From the NCBI RefSeq assembly GCF_012844305.1, contig NZ_JABANE010000001.1:1-64000 (forward strand): 64,000 nt of DNA. The letters are read 5' to 3'. Position numbers and translations under genes: made by a program. This document shows positions 1 through 7,491 of the stretch, piece after piece (the first letter of the stretch is position 1; the number at the start of each line of letters is the position of its first letter). Under the pieces are notes generated by a model that worked only from the letters and a program-made list of their open reading frames with translations, was not told where the DNA came from and did not search any database. Source of the stretch: Flammeovirga aprica JL-4. Lineage in GTDB: Bacteria > Bacteroidota > Bacteroidia > Cytophagales > Flammeovirgaceae.

Positions 1-175
1 TAGATATGTCAAACAATCTAATCTAGCTTTGTTGATTTTGATCTGTGAATTTATTTTTTCAAACAATTTCGTATATTCGTGTTGACTTTCCATAATTGAT
101 AAATTTTGTATGTCGAAATTCAAATTTAATCAATTTCATGGAGAGTCATTTTTTTGTCATATACTTAGAATTCAA

Positions 176-1540
176 TTATAAACTAGACATTTCTTGTGGG
201 CTCATTACCACTTCCTGTTCAGTAAATGTAATACCCATACTTTCCAGTTCTTCTAATACCGGTTCGTAGATATTTTTATGGATTGGGATGCATGTTCCTG
301 TTTTTGTGATTTTACCCTGCAGAATCAGTTTTGTAGCAATCGCCAGCGGAATCCCCACAGTGTCTGACATAGCAGTGTATGTCTGATCTTTACCTTTTAC
401 CACCATATGTGATGTTCTTAGGATGTTTTTATCTTCTTTTTTGTAGAACAATTTATGATACATCACAATCATGTCTTTATCATCAGGGTCAAGCTGCCAT
501 TTCTCTTCCAGAATTTTCTGAAGGATTTGAGCAGGTGTTGCTTTGGGTAGTCCAACTTTTTTATCACTGAAAATATCCAGCCAGTCCAATTTTTCCATTT
601 CTAGATCATCTTGAGACAGTTTTAAATACTGCATCAATTTCAATTCAACAGAGTCGTTAGGGTTATACCTTAAAAAGGAATTAATAAACTCACGATAGGT
701 CATGTCCTGTGTATTTTCCATTTCATAACTATCATCCGTTACTCCTAGTGTTACGAAACAGCTCCAAGCTCTACAGAATCCAGGTCTTCTCAAAGTACCT
801 CTATAAACAGTAGGTACGCCTTGAAGACCGTATTTCTCAACATATTTCAGTGAATCTCTGTTGGCATATCCTTCAAACTTGCCATAGCCTTCTATCTCAA
901 TTCTTTCAGTTCTTCGAAATACTTTATTGTAAGGAATGTATTTATGCTTGCCATTATGAAGAAAACGAACAGCTCCACCTTGTCCTGCCAAAACAACATT
1001 ACGAGGGTTCCAGGTGAATTTGTAATTCCATGGATTATTGTCTGATTCAGGAGCTACAAGACCACCAGTAAATGATTCAAAACCTTCAATAGAATAGCCT
1101 TTTTCTTTTACTTCCTCAATCATTTTCATAGCCGACATATGATCTATACCGGGGTCCAGTCCAATTTCATTTAAGAGAATAATTCCCTTTTTCTTGGCTT
1201 CCTCACTTAGAGCTTGCATCTCTTCAGTGATATATGAAGCTGTAGTTAAAGGAACGCCATGTTTCACCGCTACTTTTGCAGCTTCAATGTGAAAACGTGC
1301 GGGAAGAAGTGACACAACAATGTCAGCTTGAGAGATATAAGTTTCGCGGTGCTCTTCATTATTAATATCAAATTGAAAAGCAGTAGCTACTTTTTCAAAA
1401 CCTTTGATTTTTTCATCTGCTAGCTCTTTTTGATAGTCACCAACTTTTATGTGCCACTCATTTGCTGATGCGTGGCCACATAAGTAATGGATTAGTGAGG
1501 ATGCAGAACGGCCTGCACCTAAAATGATAATTGTTTTCAT
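176..1540 (-). CDS. saccharopine dehydrogenase family protein
   Basis: A soluble 454-residue NAD(P)-dependent oxidoreductase of the saccharopine dehydrogenase family, which acts in lysine breakdown or synthesis through saccharopine. The N-terminus is a Rossmann fold with the glycine-rich motif GAGRSASS at residues 8-15, followed by VVSLLPARFH and the substrate-domain stretch NEIGLDPGIDHMSA, both typical of the glutamate-forming branch. Its length is normal for that branch. It stands alone on the minus strand, divergent from engB, so no operon partner helps to assign the pathway. The family assignment is firm; the exact substrate is inferred. Confidence 0.85.
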   Translation of the reverse strand: MKTIIILGAGRSASSLIHYLCGHASANEWHIKVGDYQKELADEKIKGFEKVATAFQFDINNEEHRETYISQADIVVSLLPARFHIEAAKVAVKHGVPLTTASYITEEMQALSEEAKKKGIILLNEIGLDPGIDHMSAMKMIEEVKEKGYSIEGFESFTGGLVAPESDNNPWNYKFTWNPRNVVLAGQGGAVRFLHNGKHKYIPYNKVFRRTERIEIEGYGKFEGYANRDSLKYVEKYGLQGVPTVYRGTLRRPGFCRAWSCFVTLGVTDDSYEMENTQDMTYREFINSFLRYNPNDSVELKLMQYLKLSQDDLEMEKLDWLDIFSDKKVGLPKATPAQILQKILEEKWQLDPDDKDMIVMYHKLFYKKEDKNILRTSHMVVKGKDQTYTAMSDTVGIPLAIATKLILQGKITKTGTCIPIHKNIYEPVLEELESMGITFTEQEVVMSPQEMSSL

Positions 1541-1715
1541 AAGTGTTTATAGGTGTGTATGAGTACACTTTTGTGTTTATATGGTAGGGTAAAAATAGAA
1601 GTTTTAAGTGTTGGTTAAAAATAAAATTCAAATTAGTGTAATAAATACATTTTATTTAATTCTAAAGAATTAATAATGAACAATTAAGAATTATTCATTC
1701 TTCCATCATTCCTCT

Positions 1716-1723
1716 TACCTTTG
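1716..1723 (+). promoter_or_regulatory. -7 promoter element for engB
   Basis: TACCTTTG matches the Bacteroidota -7 consensus TAnnTTTG and sits 26 bases before the engB ATG, giving a very short leader. No clear TTTG -33 element is present at the usual distance, so the call rests on one box. Confidence 0.45.
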
Positions 1724-1748
1724 CATTTCAAAACAAAGTAAAAGAAGC

Positions 1749-2351
1749 ATGAAAATCAAAGAAGCTGAATTTGTGACAAGTAATACGGATGTTGCAAAAT
1801 GTCCTGAACCTAAAATTCCTGAATATGCATTTATCGGAAGATCCAATGTGGGGAAGTCCTCATTGATCAATGCATTTACTGGAAAAACGAAATTAGCAAA
1901 AACATCATCTACACCAGGTAAGACACAATTGATCAATCATTTTATTATTAATAATGAATGGTATTTATGTGACCTTCCAGGATATGGATACGCACAGGTG
2001 AGTAAAACGGAAAGAGAGAAGTTCATGCGTATGGTGAAAAAGTATCTTGCTTCAAGAGAAAACCTGATGTGTACTTTTGTTTTGGTGGATATCCGTCACG
2101 AGCCTCTGAAAAATGATTTGGATTTTATGGCTTGGATGGGAGAGAAGGAATTGCCGTTTGCTATTATTTTTACAAAAGCCGATAAACTAGGTCAAGGAAA
2201 GATAAGTAAAGCCGTGGCCACTTATAAAAGAGAGTTGAAAAAGCAGTGGGAAGAGTTTCCTCCTATGTTTATTACCTCATCAGAAGACAAAACTGGAGTC
2301 AACGATTTGAGGAATTATATTGGAGAAATCAACGGATATTGGGAATCCTAA
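1749..2351 (+). CDS. engB: ribosome biogenesis GTP-binding protein EngB (YihA/YsxC)
   Basis: A small GTPase needed for assembly of the large ribosomal subunit. All G motifs are visible: P-loop GRSNVGKS at residues 30-37, switch I region TSSTPGKT near 53-59, DLPGYG at 75-80, TKAD at 142-145 and a TSS-type G5 near 175. At 200 residues it has the family's usual length. The ATG lies close behind a TAnnTTTG promoter box. It is followed by the tRNA-Asn cluster, which has its own promoter. Confidence 0.96.
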   Translation: MKIKEAEFVTSNTDVAKCPEPKIPEYAFIGRSNVGKSSLINAFTGKTKLAKTSSTPGKTQLINHFIINNEWYLCDLPGYGYAQVSKTEREKFMRMVKKYLASRENLMCTFVLVDIRHEPLKNDLDFMAWMGEKELPFAIIFTKADKLGQGKISKAVATYKRELKKQWEEFPPMFITSSEDKTGVNDLRNYIGEINGYWES

Positions 2352-2425
2352 AAAAAAACTTCAATCTTTTTAGGACTGAAAATCAGTGTAATTTAAATTA
2401 ATTTGCATTTTTTTCATTTAATGAT

Positions 2426-2456
2426 TTTGCAAATTCAAAAAATGCTACTACTTTTG
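2426..2456 (+). promoter_or_regulatory. promoter of the tRNA-Asn cluster
   Basis: TTTG at 2426-2429, a 19-base spacer, then TACTTTTG at 2449-2456: a full match to the Bacteroidota primary-sigma consensus (TTTG, about 19-21 bases, TAnnTTTG). The start site would fall near 2463, about 45 bases before the first tRNA. Confidence 0.75.
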
Positions 2457-2508
2457 CCACGCTTTAAAGGAAAAACGTTCCACAAATAAAGTAGAATTTG
2501 AAATAACT

Positions 2509-2582
2509 TCTCCTTTAGCTCAGTTGGTTAGAGCATCTGACTGTTAATCAGAGGGTCCTTGGTTCGAGTCCAAGAAGGAGAG
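2509..2582 (+). tRNA. tRNA-Asn (GTT), copy 1
   Basis: A 74-base cloverleaf with acceptor stem TCTCCTT/AAGGAGA, D arm GCTCAGTTGGTTAGAGC, anticodon stem-loop TCTGACTGTTAATCAGA (anticodon GTT) and T arm containing GGTTCGAGTCC. The discriminator is G and the CCA end is not encoded. First of three tandem copies. Confidence 0.96.
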
Positions 2583-2601
2583 CAAATTTATTCAAATTCA
2601 T

Positions 2602-2675
2602 TCCTCTTTAGCTCAGTTGGTTAGAGCATCTGACTGTTAATCAGAGGGTCCTTGGTTCGAGTCCAAGAAGAGGAG
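2602..2675 (+). tRNA. tRNA-Asn (GTT), copy 2 with altered acceptor stem
   Basis: Same body as the copies on either side, but the acceptor stem reads TCCTCTT/AAGAGGA: two base pairs are changed on both strands, so pairing is kept intact. Anticodon GTT, G discriminator, no encoded CCA. It lies 19 bases after copy 1 and 16 before copy 3. Confidence 0.96.
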
Positions 2676-2691
2676 CTCCCAAAATAAATTT

Positions 2692-2765
2692 TCTCCTTTA
2701 GCTCAGTTGGTTAGAGCATCTGACTGTTAATCAGAGGGTCCTTGGTTCGAGTCCAAGAAGGAGAG
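2692..2765 (+). tRNA. tRNA-Asn (GTT), copy 3
   Basis: Identical over its 74 bases to copy 1, with acceptor TCTCCTT/AAGGAGA and anticodon GTT. It is followed at once by an intrinsic terminator, so the three genes form one transcription unit. Confidence 0.96.
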
Positions 2766-2766
2766 C

Positions 2767-2798
2767 AAAAGCCTTAGCAGAAATGTTAAGGCTTTTTT
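2767..2798 (+). terminator. terminator of the tRNA-Asn operon
   Basis: Ten-base-pair stem AAAAGCCTTA / TAAGGCTTTT with a 10-base loop, continuing into a T run. It starts two bases after the last tRNA. Confidence 0.85.
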
Positions 2799-2876
2799 GT
2801 TGCCCAAAAGTGACGGAAATTCCCAAAATCAATCCATTATCTTATTTAAATCATAAGACAAAGTAGATAAATCATT

Positions 2877-2884
2877 TATCTTTG
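2877..2884 (+). promoter_or_regulatory. -7 promoter element for fabD
   Basis: TATCTTTG fits TAnnTTTG and would give a leader of roughly 85 bases before the fabD ATG at 2975. No convincing -33 box is seen. Because the longer reading frame starts inside this box, it also argues against the upstream TTG start. Confidence 0.4.
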
Positions 2885-2974
2885 CGATTGCAAATTTTTA
2901 GAGGGTGTACTTTTCTCTTTTTTAGGGTTTGTATACCTATTTTAAAATGTAATCAACCAATAAAGATATTTTAT

Positions 2975-3844
2975 ATGAAAGCATACGTATTCCCAGGACA
3001 AGGAGCTCAGTTTACTGGTATGGGTAAAGAGCTATATGACTCAAATGAAGAGGCAAAAGCACTTTTTGAAAAAGCCAACGAAATTCTTGGTTTCCGTATC
3101 ACTGACGTAATGTTTGAAGGTACTGCAGAGGAGTTGAAGCAAACGAATGTGACACAGCCGGCTGTTTTCCTTCATTCAGTAATTACAGCATTATGTGCAG
3201 AGGAGTTTACTCCTGACGTTGTAGCTGGACACTCTCTTGGTGAATTCTCAGCTTTGGTAGCTTGTGGAGCATTAAACTTTGAAGATGCTTTACAGTTGGT
3301 AGCGAAAAGAGCGGCTGCGATGCAAAAAGCATGTGAAATGAACCCGTCTACTATGGCAGCAATCTTAGGTCTTTCTGATGAAGATGTTGAGAAAGTATGC
3401 GAAGGTGTTGAAGACGTTGTTCCTGCTAATTATAACTGTCCAGGTCAATTGGTGATTTCTGGTAGTAAAGAGGGAATTGAAAAAGCGTGTGAAGCAGCAA
3501 AAGAAGCGGGAGCGAAAAGAGCTTTACCTCTTCCTGTAGGTGGTGCTTTCCACTCACCATTTATGGAGCCTGCAAAAGCTGAATTGCAAAAGGCTATCGA
3601 GGAGACTGTATTGAACACTCCAAAATGCCCAATCTACCAAAATGTAGATGCTAAGCCACAAACTGATCCTGCAGTAATCAAAGAAAACTTGATTGCACAA
3701 TTAACGGCTCCTGTAAAGTGGACGCAAATTGTTCAAGCAATGATTGCTGACGGTGTGACAGAGTTTATTGAGTGTGGTCCTGGTAAAGTTTTATCTGGCC
3801 TAGTGAAAAAAGTAGACCGTAAGATGCCAACTTCTTCTTTATAA
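2975..3844 (+). CDS. fabD: malonyl CoA-acyl carrier protein transacylase FabD
   Basis: Transfers malonyl groups from CoA to acyl carrier protein to feed fatty acid synthesis in the cytosol. From the chosen start the protein opens with MKAYVFPGQGAQ, the classic family start; the frame upstream (from TTG at 2882) adds 31 residues with no homology and overlaps a promoter box. The nucleophile motif GHSLGE is at residues 85-90 (Ser87), the catalytic histidine is in GGAFHSPFM near 195, and the C-terminus has GPGKVLSGL. Length 289 is normal. It is a single-gene unit ending at a bidirectional terminator shared with the convergent receiver gene. Confidence 0.96.
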   Translation: MKAYVFPGQGAQFTGMGKELYDSNEEAKALFEKANEILGFRITDVMFEGTAEELKQTNVTQPAVFLHSVITALCAEEFTPDVVAGHSLGEFSALVACGALNFEDALQLVAKRAAAMQKACEMNPSTMAAILGLSDEDVEKVCEGVEDVVPANYNCPGQLVISGSKEGIEKACEAAKEAGAKRALPLPVGGAFHSPFMEPAKAELQKAIEETVLNTPKCPIYQNVDAKPQTDPAVIKENLIAQLTAPVKWTQIVQAMIADGVTEFIECGPGKVLSGLVKKVDRKMPTSSL

Positions 3845-3877
3845 TAGAAGGAGGACGGTATAGAAAATAAAAAAATG

Positions 3878-3913
3878 GCACTGTGATAGTTTATTCTATT
3901 GCAGTGCTTTTTT
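3878..3913 (+). terminator. bidirectional terminator between fabD and the receiver gene
   Basis: GCACTGTGATAG / CTATTGCAGTGC form a 12-base-pair stem (two wobble pairs) with loop TTTATT and a T run at 3908-3913. An A run on the left gives the minus strand a T tail too, and the right end reaches the stop of the convergent gene. Confidence 0.8.
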
Positions 3914-4337
3914 ATGCAATAGTGTTTATACTTAAGATATCACTAAGGTGTTTTTTATAGATAGGAGTACTCAATGCAAACTGAACTCCTAGGCTGAGAA
4001 GCTTTTTTCTTGCTCCGGCCAAAGAATAGGAAGTAGTCCCCACAATAGTAATTTCTCTATTATCCGACTGACAGAAATCTTGTAGTTTGCTTATCGTATC
4101 CTTTAAATGTACACCCAGTGTTTCTGAGTCAAGAAACACCATTTTCACAGATGAATCATCGACTAACGAAAATAACTGACTTGCATCTGTTATTACATTA
4201 ATCTCCAGTCCTTCATCTGTTAGCATTTTTTTTAGATAGTGAGCATTGATAATATTATTATCAACCACTATAGCTTTGCTTTTTGCTGTAGTTTTTTCAA
4301 TACTGTTTGTGAACGCCATCGTCATATTCAATTGCAA
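3912..4337 (-). CDS. stand-alone degenerate receiver-domain protein
   Basis: A 141-residue protein with the fold pattern of a CheY-like receiver: AIVVDNN (Asp26) for the acidic pocket, VFLDSET (Asp70) as the likely phospho-acceptor, and IVGTTS (Thr101) as the switch threonine. The conserved lysine before the cis-proline is missing: STP stands where KP is expected. There is no DNA-binding or enzymatic output domain and no kinase next to it. It may start at the ATG for residue 5 or 7 instead. Reading: a single-domain or pseudo-receiver regulator; its partner is unknown. Confidence 0.65.
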   Translation of the reverse strand: MQLNMTMAFTNSIEKTTAKSKAIVVDNNIINAHYLKKMLTDEGLEINVITDASQLFSLVDDSSVKMVFLDSETLGVHLKDTISKLQDFCQSDNREITIVGTTSYSLAGARKKLLSLGVQFALSTPIYKKHLSDILSINTIA

Positions 4338-4481
4338 TCTTGGTCCTTGTGCCTTATTTATTAACTTCGCTTTTCTCTTTATAAATAAATAGTACAGAAT
4401 AGATTTATTTATGATGAGTACTAAGCATTTAGTTTATTAACGAAAAAAAACAAAAAACAATATATCCATTAAGGAAAAAAT

Positions 4482-5408
4482 ATGAAATATTCTTTACAAA
4501 CGGCTTTTTTTTATGTTGTACTGATTTGTTGTATTGGATTTTCCTGTTCTAGTTCACAAAATGGGGATTGGGAAGAAGGAAAAGATGTGCCCACAAAAGT
4601 AGCAGATCCGAATGATGATTTTTTATTGACCCTAACGACAGAGTATGGTGATATGAAAATTATACTTTATAAAGAGACCCCTATACACAGGGAAAACTTT
4701 ATCAAACTAGTGCGTCAGCATTATTATGACAGCTTATTGTTTCATAGGGTGATTGATGGTTTTATGATCCAAGGAGGGGACCCGGATTCAAGGTTTGCAG
4801 ATGAAAATGATCATTTAGGCAGAGGTGAAATAGGAGAGCAACTTCCAGCGGAGATCAACTATAAATATATCCATCAGAAAGGAGCATTGGCAATGGCCCG
4901 AAAAGGAGGAGGCTCTAATCCTGAGAAAAAGTCAAGCGGTTGTCAGTTTTATATTGTTGATGGAAAAAAGTACACGAAGGAAGCTTTGTATGATGCCAAG
5001 ACAGATTATAAAAAGGTAAACCAATATTTCACAGCATTAATGGAAGATCCTGAGTATTCGAGAGTCGGTCAAGCTTACGTACAGCTAGGAGAGAAGGGAG
5101 ATGCTGCAGGGCAAAAGCGCTTGATGAAAAAATGTATTCCGCTGATGGAGAAAAAATATGAAGTGCAATTAATTGAGAAGCCAACGAGAAAAGAAAAAAA
5201 TGCCTATACAAAATTAGGAGGTACTCCATTTTTAGACAGAGAATATACCGTTTTCGGTCAGGTTGTGGAAGGTTTGGATGTTATTGATAAAATTGCTTCC
5301 CAAAAAGTAAATAGACAGAAAAGACCTTTGGAAGATATAAAAATGTCGATTACGGTTGAGGAAGTGCCGGCCGTTTATGTTGAGCAACTTTTAAAGAAAA
5401 TTCATTAG
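4482..5408 (+). CDS. cyclophilin-type peptidyl-prolyl isomerase, lipoprotein
   Basis: Predicted envelope lipoprotein with a hydrophobic leader and lipobox IGFSC (Cys22), then a cyclophilin domain catalysing proline isomerisation. Family motifs are YGDMKIILY, HRENFIKL, LLFHRVIDGFMIQGGDP, GALAMAR and SSGCQFYI. Between the FYI strand and the closing FGQVVEGLDVIDKIA segment there is a charged insertion of roughly 80 residues, so the protein (308 residues) is much longer than a minimal cyclophilin. It is followed by two other small lipoprotein genes on the same strand, suggesting shared envelope duties. Confidence 0.9.
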   Translation: MKYSLQTAFFYVVLICCIGFSCSSSQNGDWEEGKDVPTKVADPNDDFLLTLTTEYGDMKIILYKETPIHRENFIKLVRQHYYDSLLFHRVIDGFMIQGGDPDSRFADENDHLGRGEIGEQLPAEINYKYIHQKGALAMARKGGGSNPEKKSSGCQFYIVDGKKYTKEALYDAKTDYKKVNQYFTALMEDPEYSRVGQAYVQLGEKGDAAGQKRLMKKCIPLMEKKYEVQLIEKPTRKEKNAYTKLGGTPFLDREYTVFGQVVEGLDVIDKIASQKVNRQKRPLEDIKMSITVEEVPAVYVEQLLKKIH

Positions 5409-5416
5409 TACTTCCT

Positions 5417-5424
5417 TATCTTTG
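5417..5424 (+). promoter_or_regulatory. -7 promoter element for the DUF4920 gene
   Basis: TATCTTTG, 29 bases before the ATG at 5454, fits TAnnTTTG. No -33 box is evident, so read-through from the cyclophilin gene is equally possible. Confidence 0.35.
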
Positions 5425-5453
5425 TAACAAACTAATCATAAAACATAATTATC

Positions 5454-5918
5454 ATGAAATCTATTATTATAGCCTTCATTTCGCTGCTGTTATTTTTTAG
5501 CTGTAGTCAAAAGGAGTCTCAAGACGTAGCTTACTTTGGCGATACTTTTGAAATTGAAAATGCTATTGCCTCTTCAGACCTTAAAGCAACATTAGGAGAG
5601 GAAGAAACTGTAAATGTCCAGGTAGAAGGTGAAATCACAGGAGTTTGCCAGAAAAAAGGATGCTGGATGACCATGCCAATGGGTGAAGGTGAAAAAGATG
5701 TCTTTGTGAAATTCAAAGATTATAAATTCTTTGTTCCAAAAGATGCCAAAGGGAAGAAGGCTGTGATTAAAGGTGTAGCGAAAAAAGAAGTGATTGATGT
5801 AGCTACATTAAAACACTATGCTGAAGACGCAGGAAAGACTGAAGAGGAAATCGCGAAGATTGATGCTCCAGAAGTGAAATATACTTTTATGGCAGAAGGT
5901 GTAGCCATTGAAAACTAG
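5454..5918 (+). CDS. DUF4920 family lipoprotein
   Basis: A 154-residue predicted lipoprotein (leader ending LLFFSC, Cys17). The mature part carries the DUF4920 signature: an OB-like strand set with GEITGVCQKKGCWMTM, including two cysteines three residues apart from a tryptophan, and a lysine-rich segment ending VKYTFMAEGVAI. The molecular function of DUF4920 is not known; the paired cysteines suggest metal or redox binding, which is inference only. It is followed after 17 bases by a cytochrome-like lipoprotein, in line with a periplasmic redox role. Confidence 0.8.
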   Translation: MKSIIIAFISLLLFFSCSQKESQDVAYFGDTFEIENAIASSDLKATLGEEETVNVQVEGEITGVCQKKGCWMTMPMGEGEKDVFVKFKDYKFFVPKDAKGKKAVIKGVAKKEVIDVATLKHYAEDAGKTEEEIAKIDAPEVKYTFMAEGVAIEN

Positions 5919-5935
5919 ATACTCTACATTAGTTG

Positions 5936-6370
5936 ATGAAAAAAATAATTCCAATTGTAGCTTCTATCAGTTTTATCCTAACCACTCTGATTTGTTGTCA
6001 GCAGCCTAAAGAAAAAGTTTCTTCAAGGTACCCTAATGGAGGGTCTGAATTAGCCTGGCTGATGCGTAATGCAACAGATCAAATGGAAGCACAAAGGAGT
6101 GCAGTTCTCGAAGGTCAGCCATTGAATTCCATTCCCCTGAATGTTAATCATATTCTGACAGCAGTTCCCACAGAAGAGGGGAAAACGGCTTCAAAAGATT
6201 ATCAGCAAAAAGCTACTCAGTTTATCAAACATGTGGCAAAGCAAAAAGATATTTCTTTAAAAGGGCAGATGGATTACTTCAATACAACCGTTTCATTGTG
6301 TGTGAATTGTCATGAAACACAATGTCCAGGGCCTAATGTGAGAATCAAAAAATTATATATTGAAAAGTAG
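5936..6370 (+). CDS. small cytochrome c-like lipoprotein
   Basis: A 144-residue exported protein with a leader ending in ICC and one CVNCHE motif near the C-terminus, the CxxCH signature for covalent heme. No distal Met ligand motif is obvious, and the protein is short on the C-terminal side of the heme site (the C-terminus ends ARIKKLY-like, about 25 residues later), so it is probably not a canonical class I cytochrome c. The ATG at 5936 is preferred to the overlapping TTG three bases upstream. It lies in a run with the DUF4920 and cyclophilin lipoproteins. Its 3' side holds the long hairpin at 6374-6535. Confidence 0.65.
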   Translation: MKKIIPIVASISFILTTLICCQQPKEKVSSRYPNGGSELAWLMRNATDQMEAQRSAVLEGQPLNSIPLNVNHILTAVPTEEGKTASKDYQQKATQFIKHVAKQKDISLKGQMDYFNTTVSLCVNCHETQCPGPNVRIKKLYIEK

Positions 6371-6373
6371 TTG

Positions 6374-6535
6374 TAAGTACAAATTCAAAAATAAATCATA
6401 GTTAATTCTAATTTATTTTTTGTGAGTACAACGCTAAAAAACGTATTAATAGTGGTTCTATTAAAAGTTTTTTGAAGGAAGTAATCGCAAAACAATAAAT
6501 AGAATTAGTATTAGATAATTTTGAATTTGTACTTA
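6374..6535 (+). repeat. long hairpin element, copy 1 (3'-UTR family)
   Basis: The outer arms 6374-6390 and 6519-6535 are a perfect 17-base inverted repeat. Inward, the arms keep pairing with small interruptions up to the loop TGGTT at 6453-6457, so the whole 162 bases fold as one hairpin. The core 6424-6487 aligns without gaps to 38531-38594 on the minus strand with 56 of 64 bases identical. It begins four bases after a stop codon and ends 28 bases before an intrinsic terminator. It may be a structured 3'-UTR RNA, a stand-alone RNA or a MITE-like palindrome. Confidence 0.8.
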
Positions 6536-6562
6536 AGTACTATTTTTAATTGAAAATGGAAG

Positions 6563-6600
6563 GAGGTAAAGTGTATACGGATGCTTTGCCTCTTTTTTTT
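6563..6600 (+). terminator. terminator after hairpin element copy 1
   Basis: GAGGTAAAG / CTTTGCCTC (one wobble pair) with a 12-base loop, then eight Ts. It would end the transcript that carries the lipoprotein gene and the hairpin. Confidence 0.8.
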
Positions 6601-6764
6601 GTGCTTAAACTTTTTGAGGCTTCAGCTGTTTAAAAGATGTACGTTATTAATCCATTTTCAATCAAAAAAACTTAAATTTTAACAAAACAATAGTTTCCAT
6701 GGAATATTTTTTAAAATTAAGTAAAATAAAACCGCGGAAACTTTTTTATTACTTTGGGTTTCCC

Positions 6765-6797
6765 TATGTTTGTCACATCAAATAACAGAGGTTATTT
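6765..6797 (+). promoter_or_regulatory. promoter box and TetR operator of the efflux operon
   Basis: TATGTTTG at 6765-6772 fits TAnnTTTG and predicts a start site near 6779. Right on that position lies AAATAAC-AGAG-GTTATTT (6780-6797), a perfect 7-base inverted repeat with a 4-base centre, about 50 bases before the tetR GTG. Repressor binding there would block transcription of its own operon, the usual TetR arrangement. Further up, GTTTCC motifs recur at 6693, 6736 (inverted) and 6758. Confidence 0.6.
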
Positions 6798-6846
6798 CAT
6801 CTTAACTTTCATATTAATCTAACTAAATAGTCAATTCATATTCATC

Positions 6847-7491
6847 GTGGTAAATGATCAATTACGTCTGCGTATAATTGAAGAAGCACGAAAACAGTTT
6901 CAAGGTTTTGGGCTCAAGAGAGTGACAATGTCAGACATTGCCGAGCGACTAGGTATGTCTAAAAAAACCTTGTACAATGTCTTTAGAAACAAAAAAGAAC
7001 TCATCGAATTTACTCTGACATATTACATGGAAGAGGATTCAAAATTTATAGAAGATGTAGCAAAATTGGACCAAGATGGAGTATTCAAATTGGCCAAGGT
7101 TTTTTACTTCTTTTATGAAAGAATGCGTGCGATAAACCCTTCAGTTTTTATGGATTTAAAGAAGTTTTATCCTGAAGTATGGGATAAATACGAATGCCAT
7201 AAAGAAGGTTGCTTTCATGAAACTTTAATATCAATCATAAAACAAGGAAGTTCGGAAGGACATTTCTACAATGATATTGATGTGGAAATGTTAGTATTAA
7301 TGAGAATGTGGCAAGTAGAAGTAGCATTTGATGCTTCAGTGTTTCCACATGACCGGTTTCCAATGGCGAAAGTCCAAGTGGAATTATTCAAACACTTTAT
7401 CAGAGGTATTGCCACTCCAAACGGTGTCAAATTATTAGATCAATACCTTAAACAATTTATTAATCAAGAATCACAATCTACAAACTTATGA
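6847..7491 (+). CDS. TetR/AcrR family transcriptional regulator
   Basis: A 214-residue repressor-type regulator. The N-terminal helix-turn-helix reads MSDIAERLGMSKKTLYNVFRNK (here split for length: the recognition helix is SKKTLYNVF), at about residues 26-47, followed by the all-helical ligand-binding region. The start is GTG. Its stop overlaps the ATG of the TolC-like gene by four bases (ATGA), so it heads the efflux operon and probably controls it in response to a pumped compound. The inducer cannot be told from sequence. Confidence 0.9.
   Translation: MVNDQLRLRIIEEARKQFQGFGLKRVTMSDIAERLGMSKKTLYNVFRNKKELIEFTLTYYMEEDSKFIEDVAKLDQDGVFKLAKVFYFFYERMRAINPSVFMDLKKFYPEVWDKYECHKEGCFHETLISIIKQGSSEGHFYNDIDVEMLVLMRMWQVEVAFDASVFPHDRFPMAKVQVELFKHFIRGIATPNGVKLLDQYLKQFINQESQSTNL

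Noticed and set aside
1-175. Possible gene fragment at the left edge
   Set aside because: No reading frame runs through and no RNA feature is visible.
1656-1673. TTAATTCT-AA-AGAATTAA palindrome before engB
   Set aside because: A/T-rich, no T tail or link to a regulator; too short to separate from chance.
4381-4412. Inverted repeat ATAAATAAAT / ATTTATTTAT upstream of the cyclophilin gene
   Set aside because: Pure A/T arms in an AT-rich region arise easily by chance, and there is no T tail, promoter box or matching copy elsewhere.
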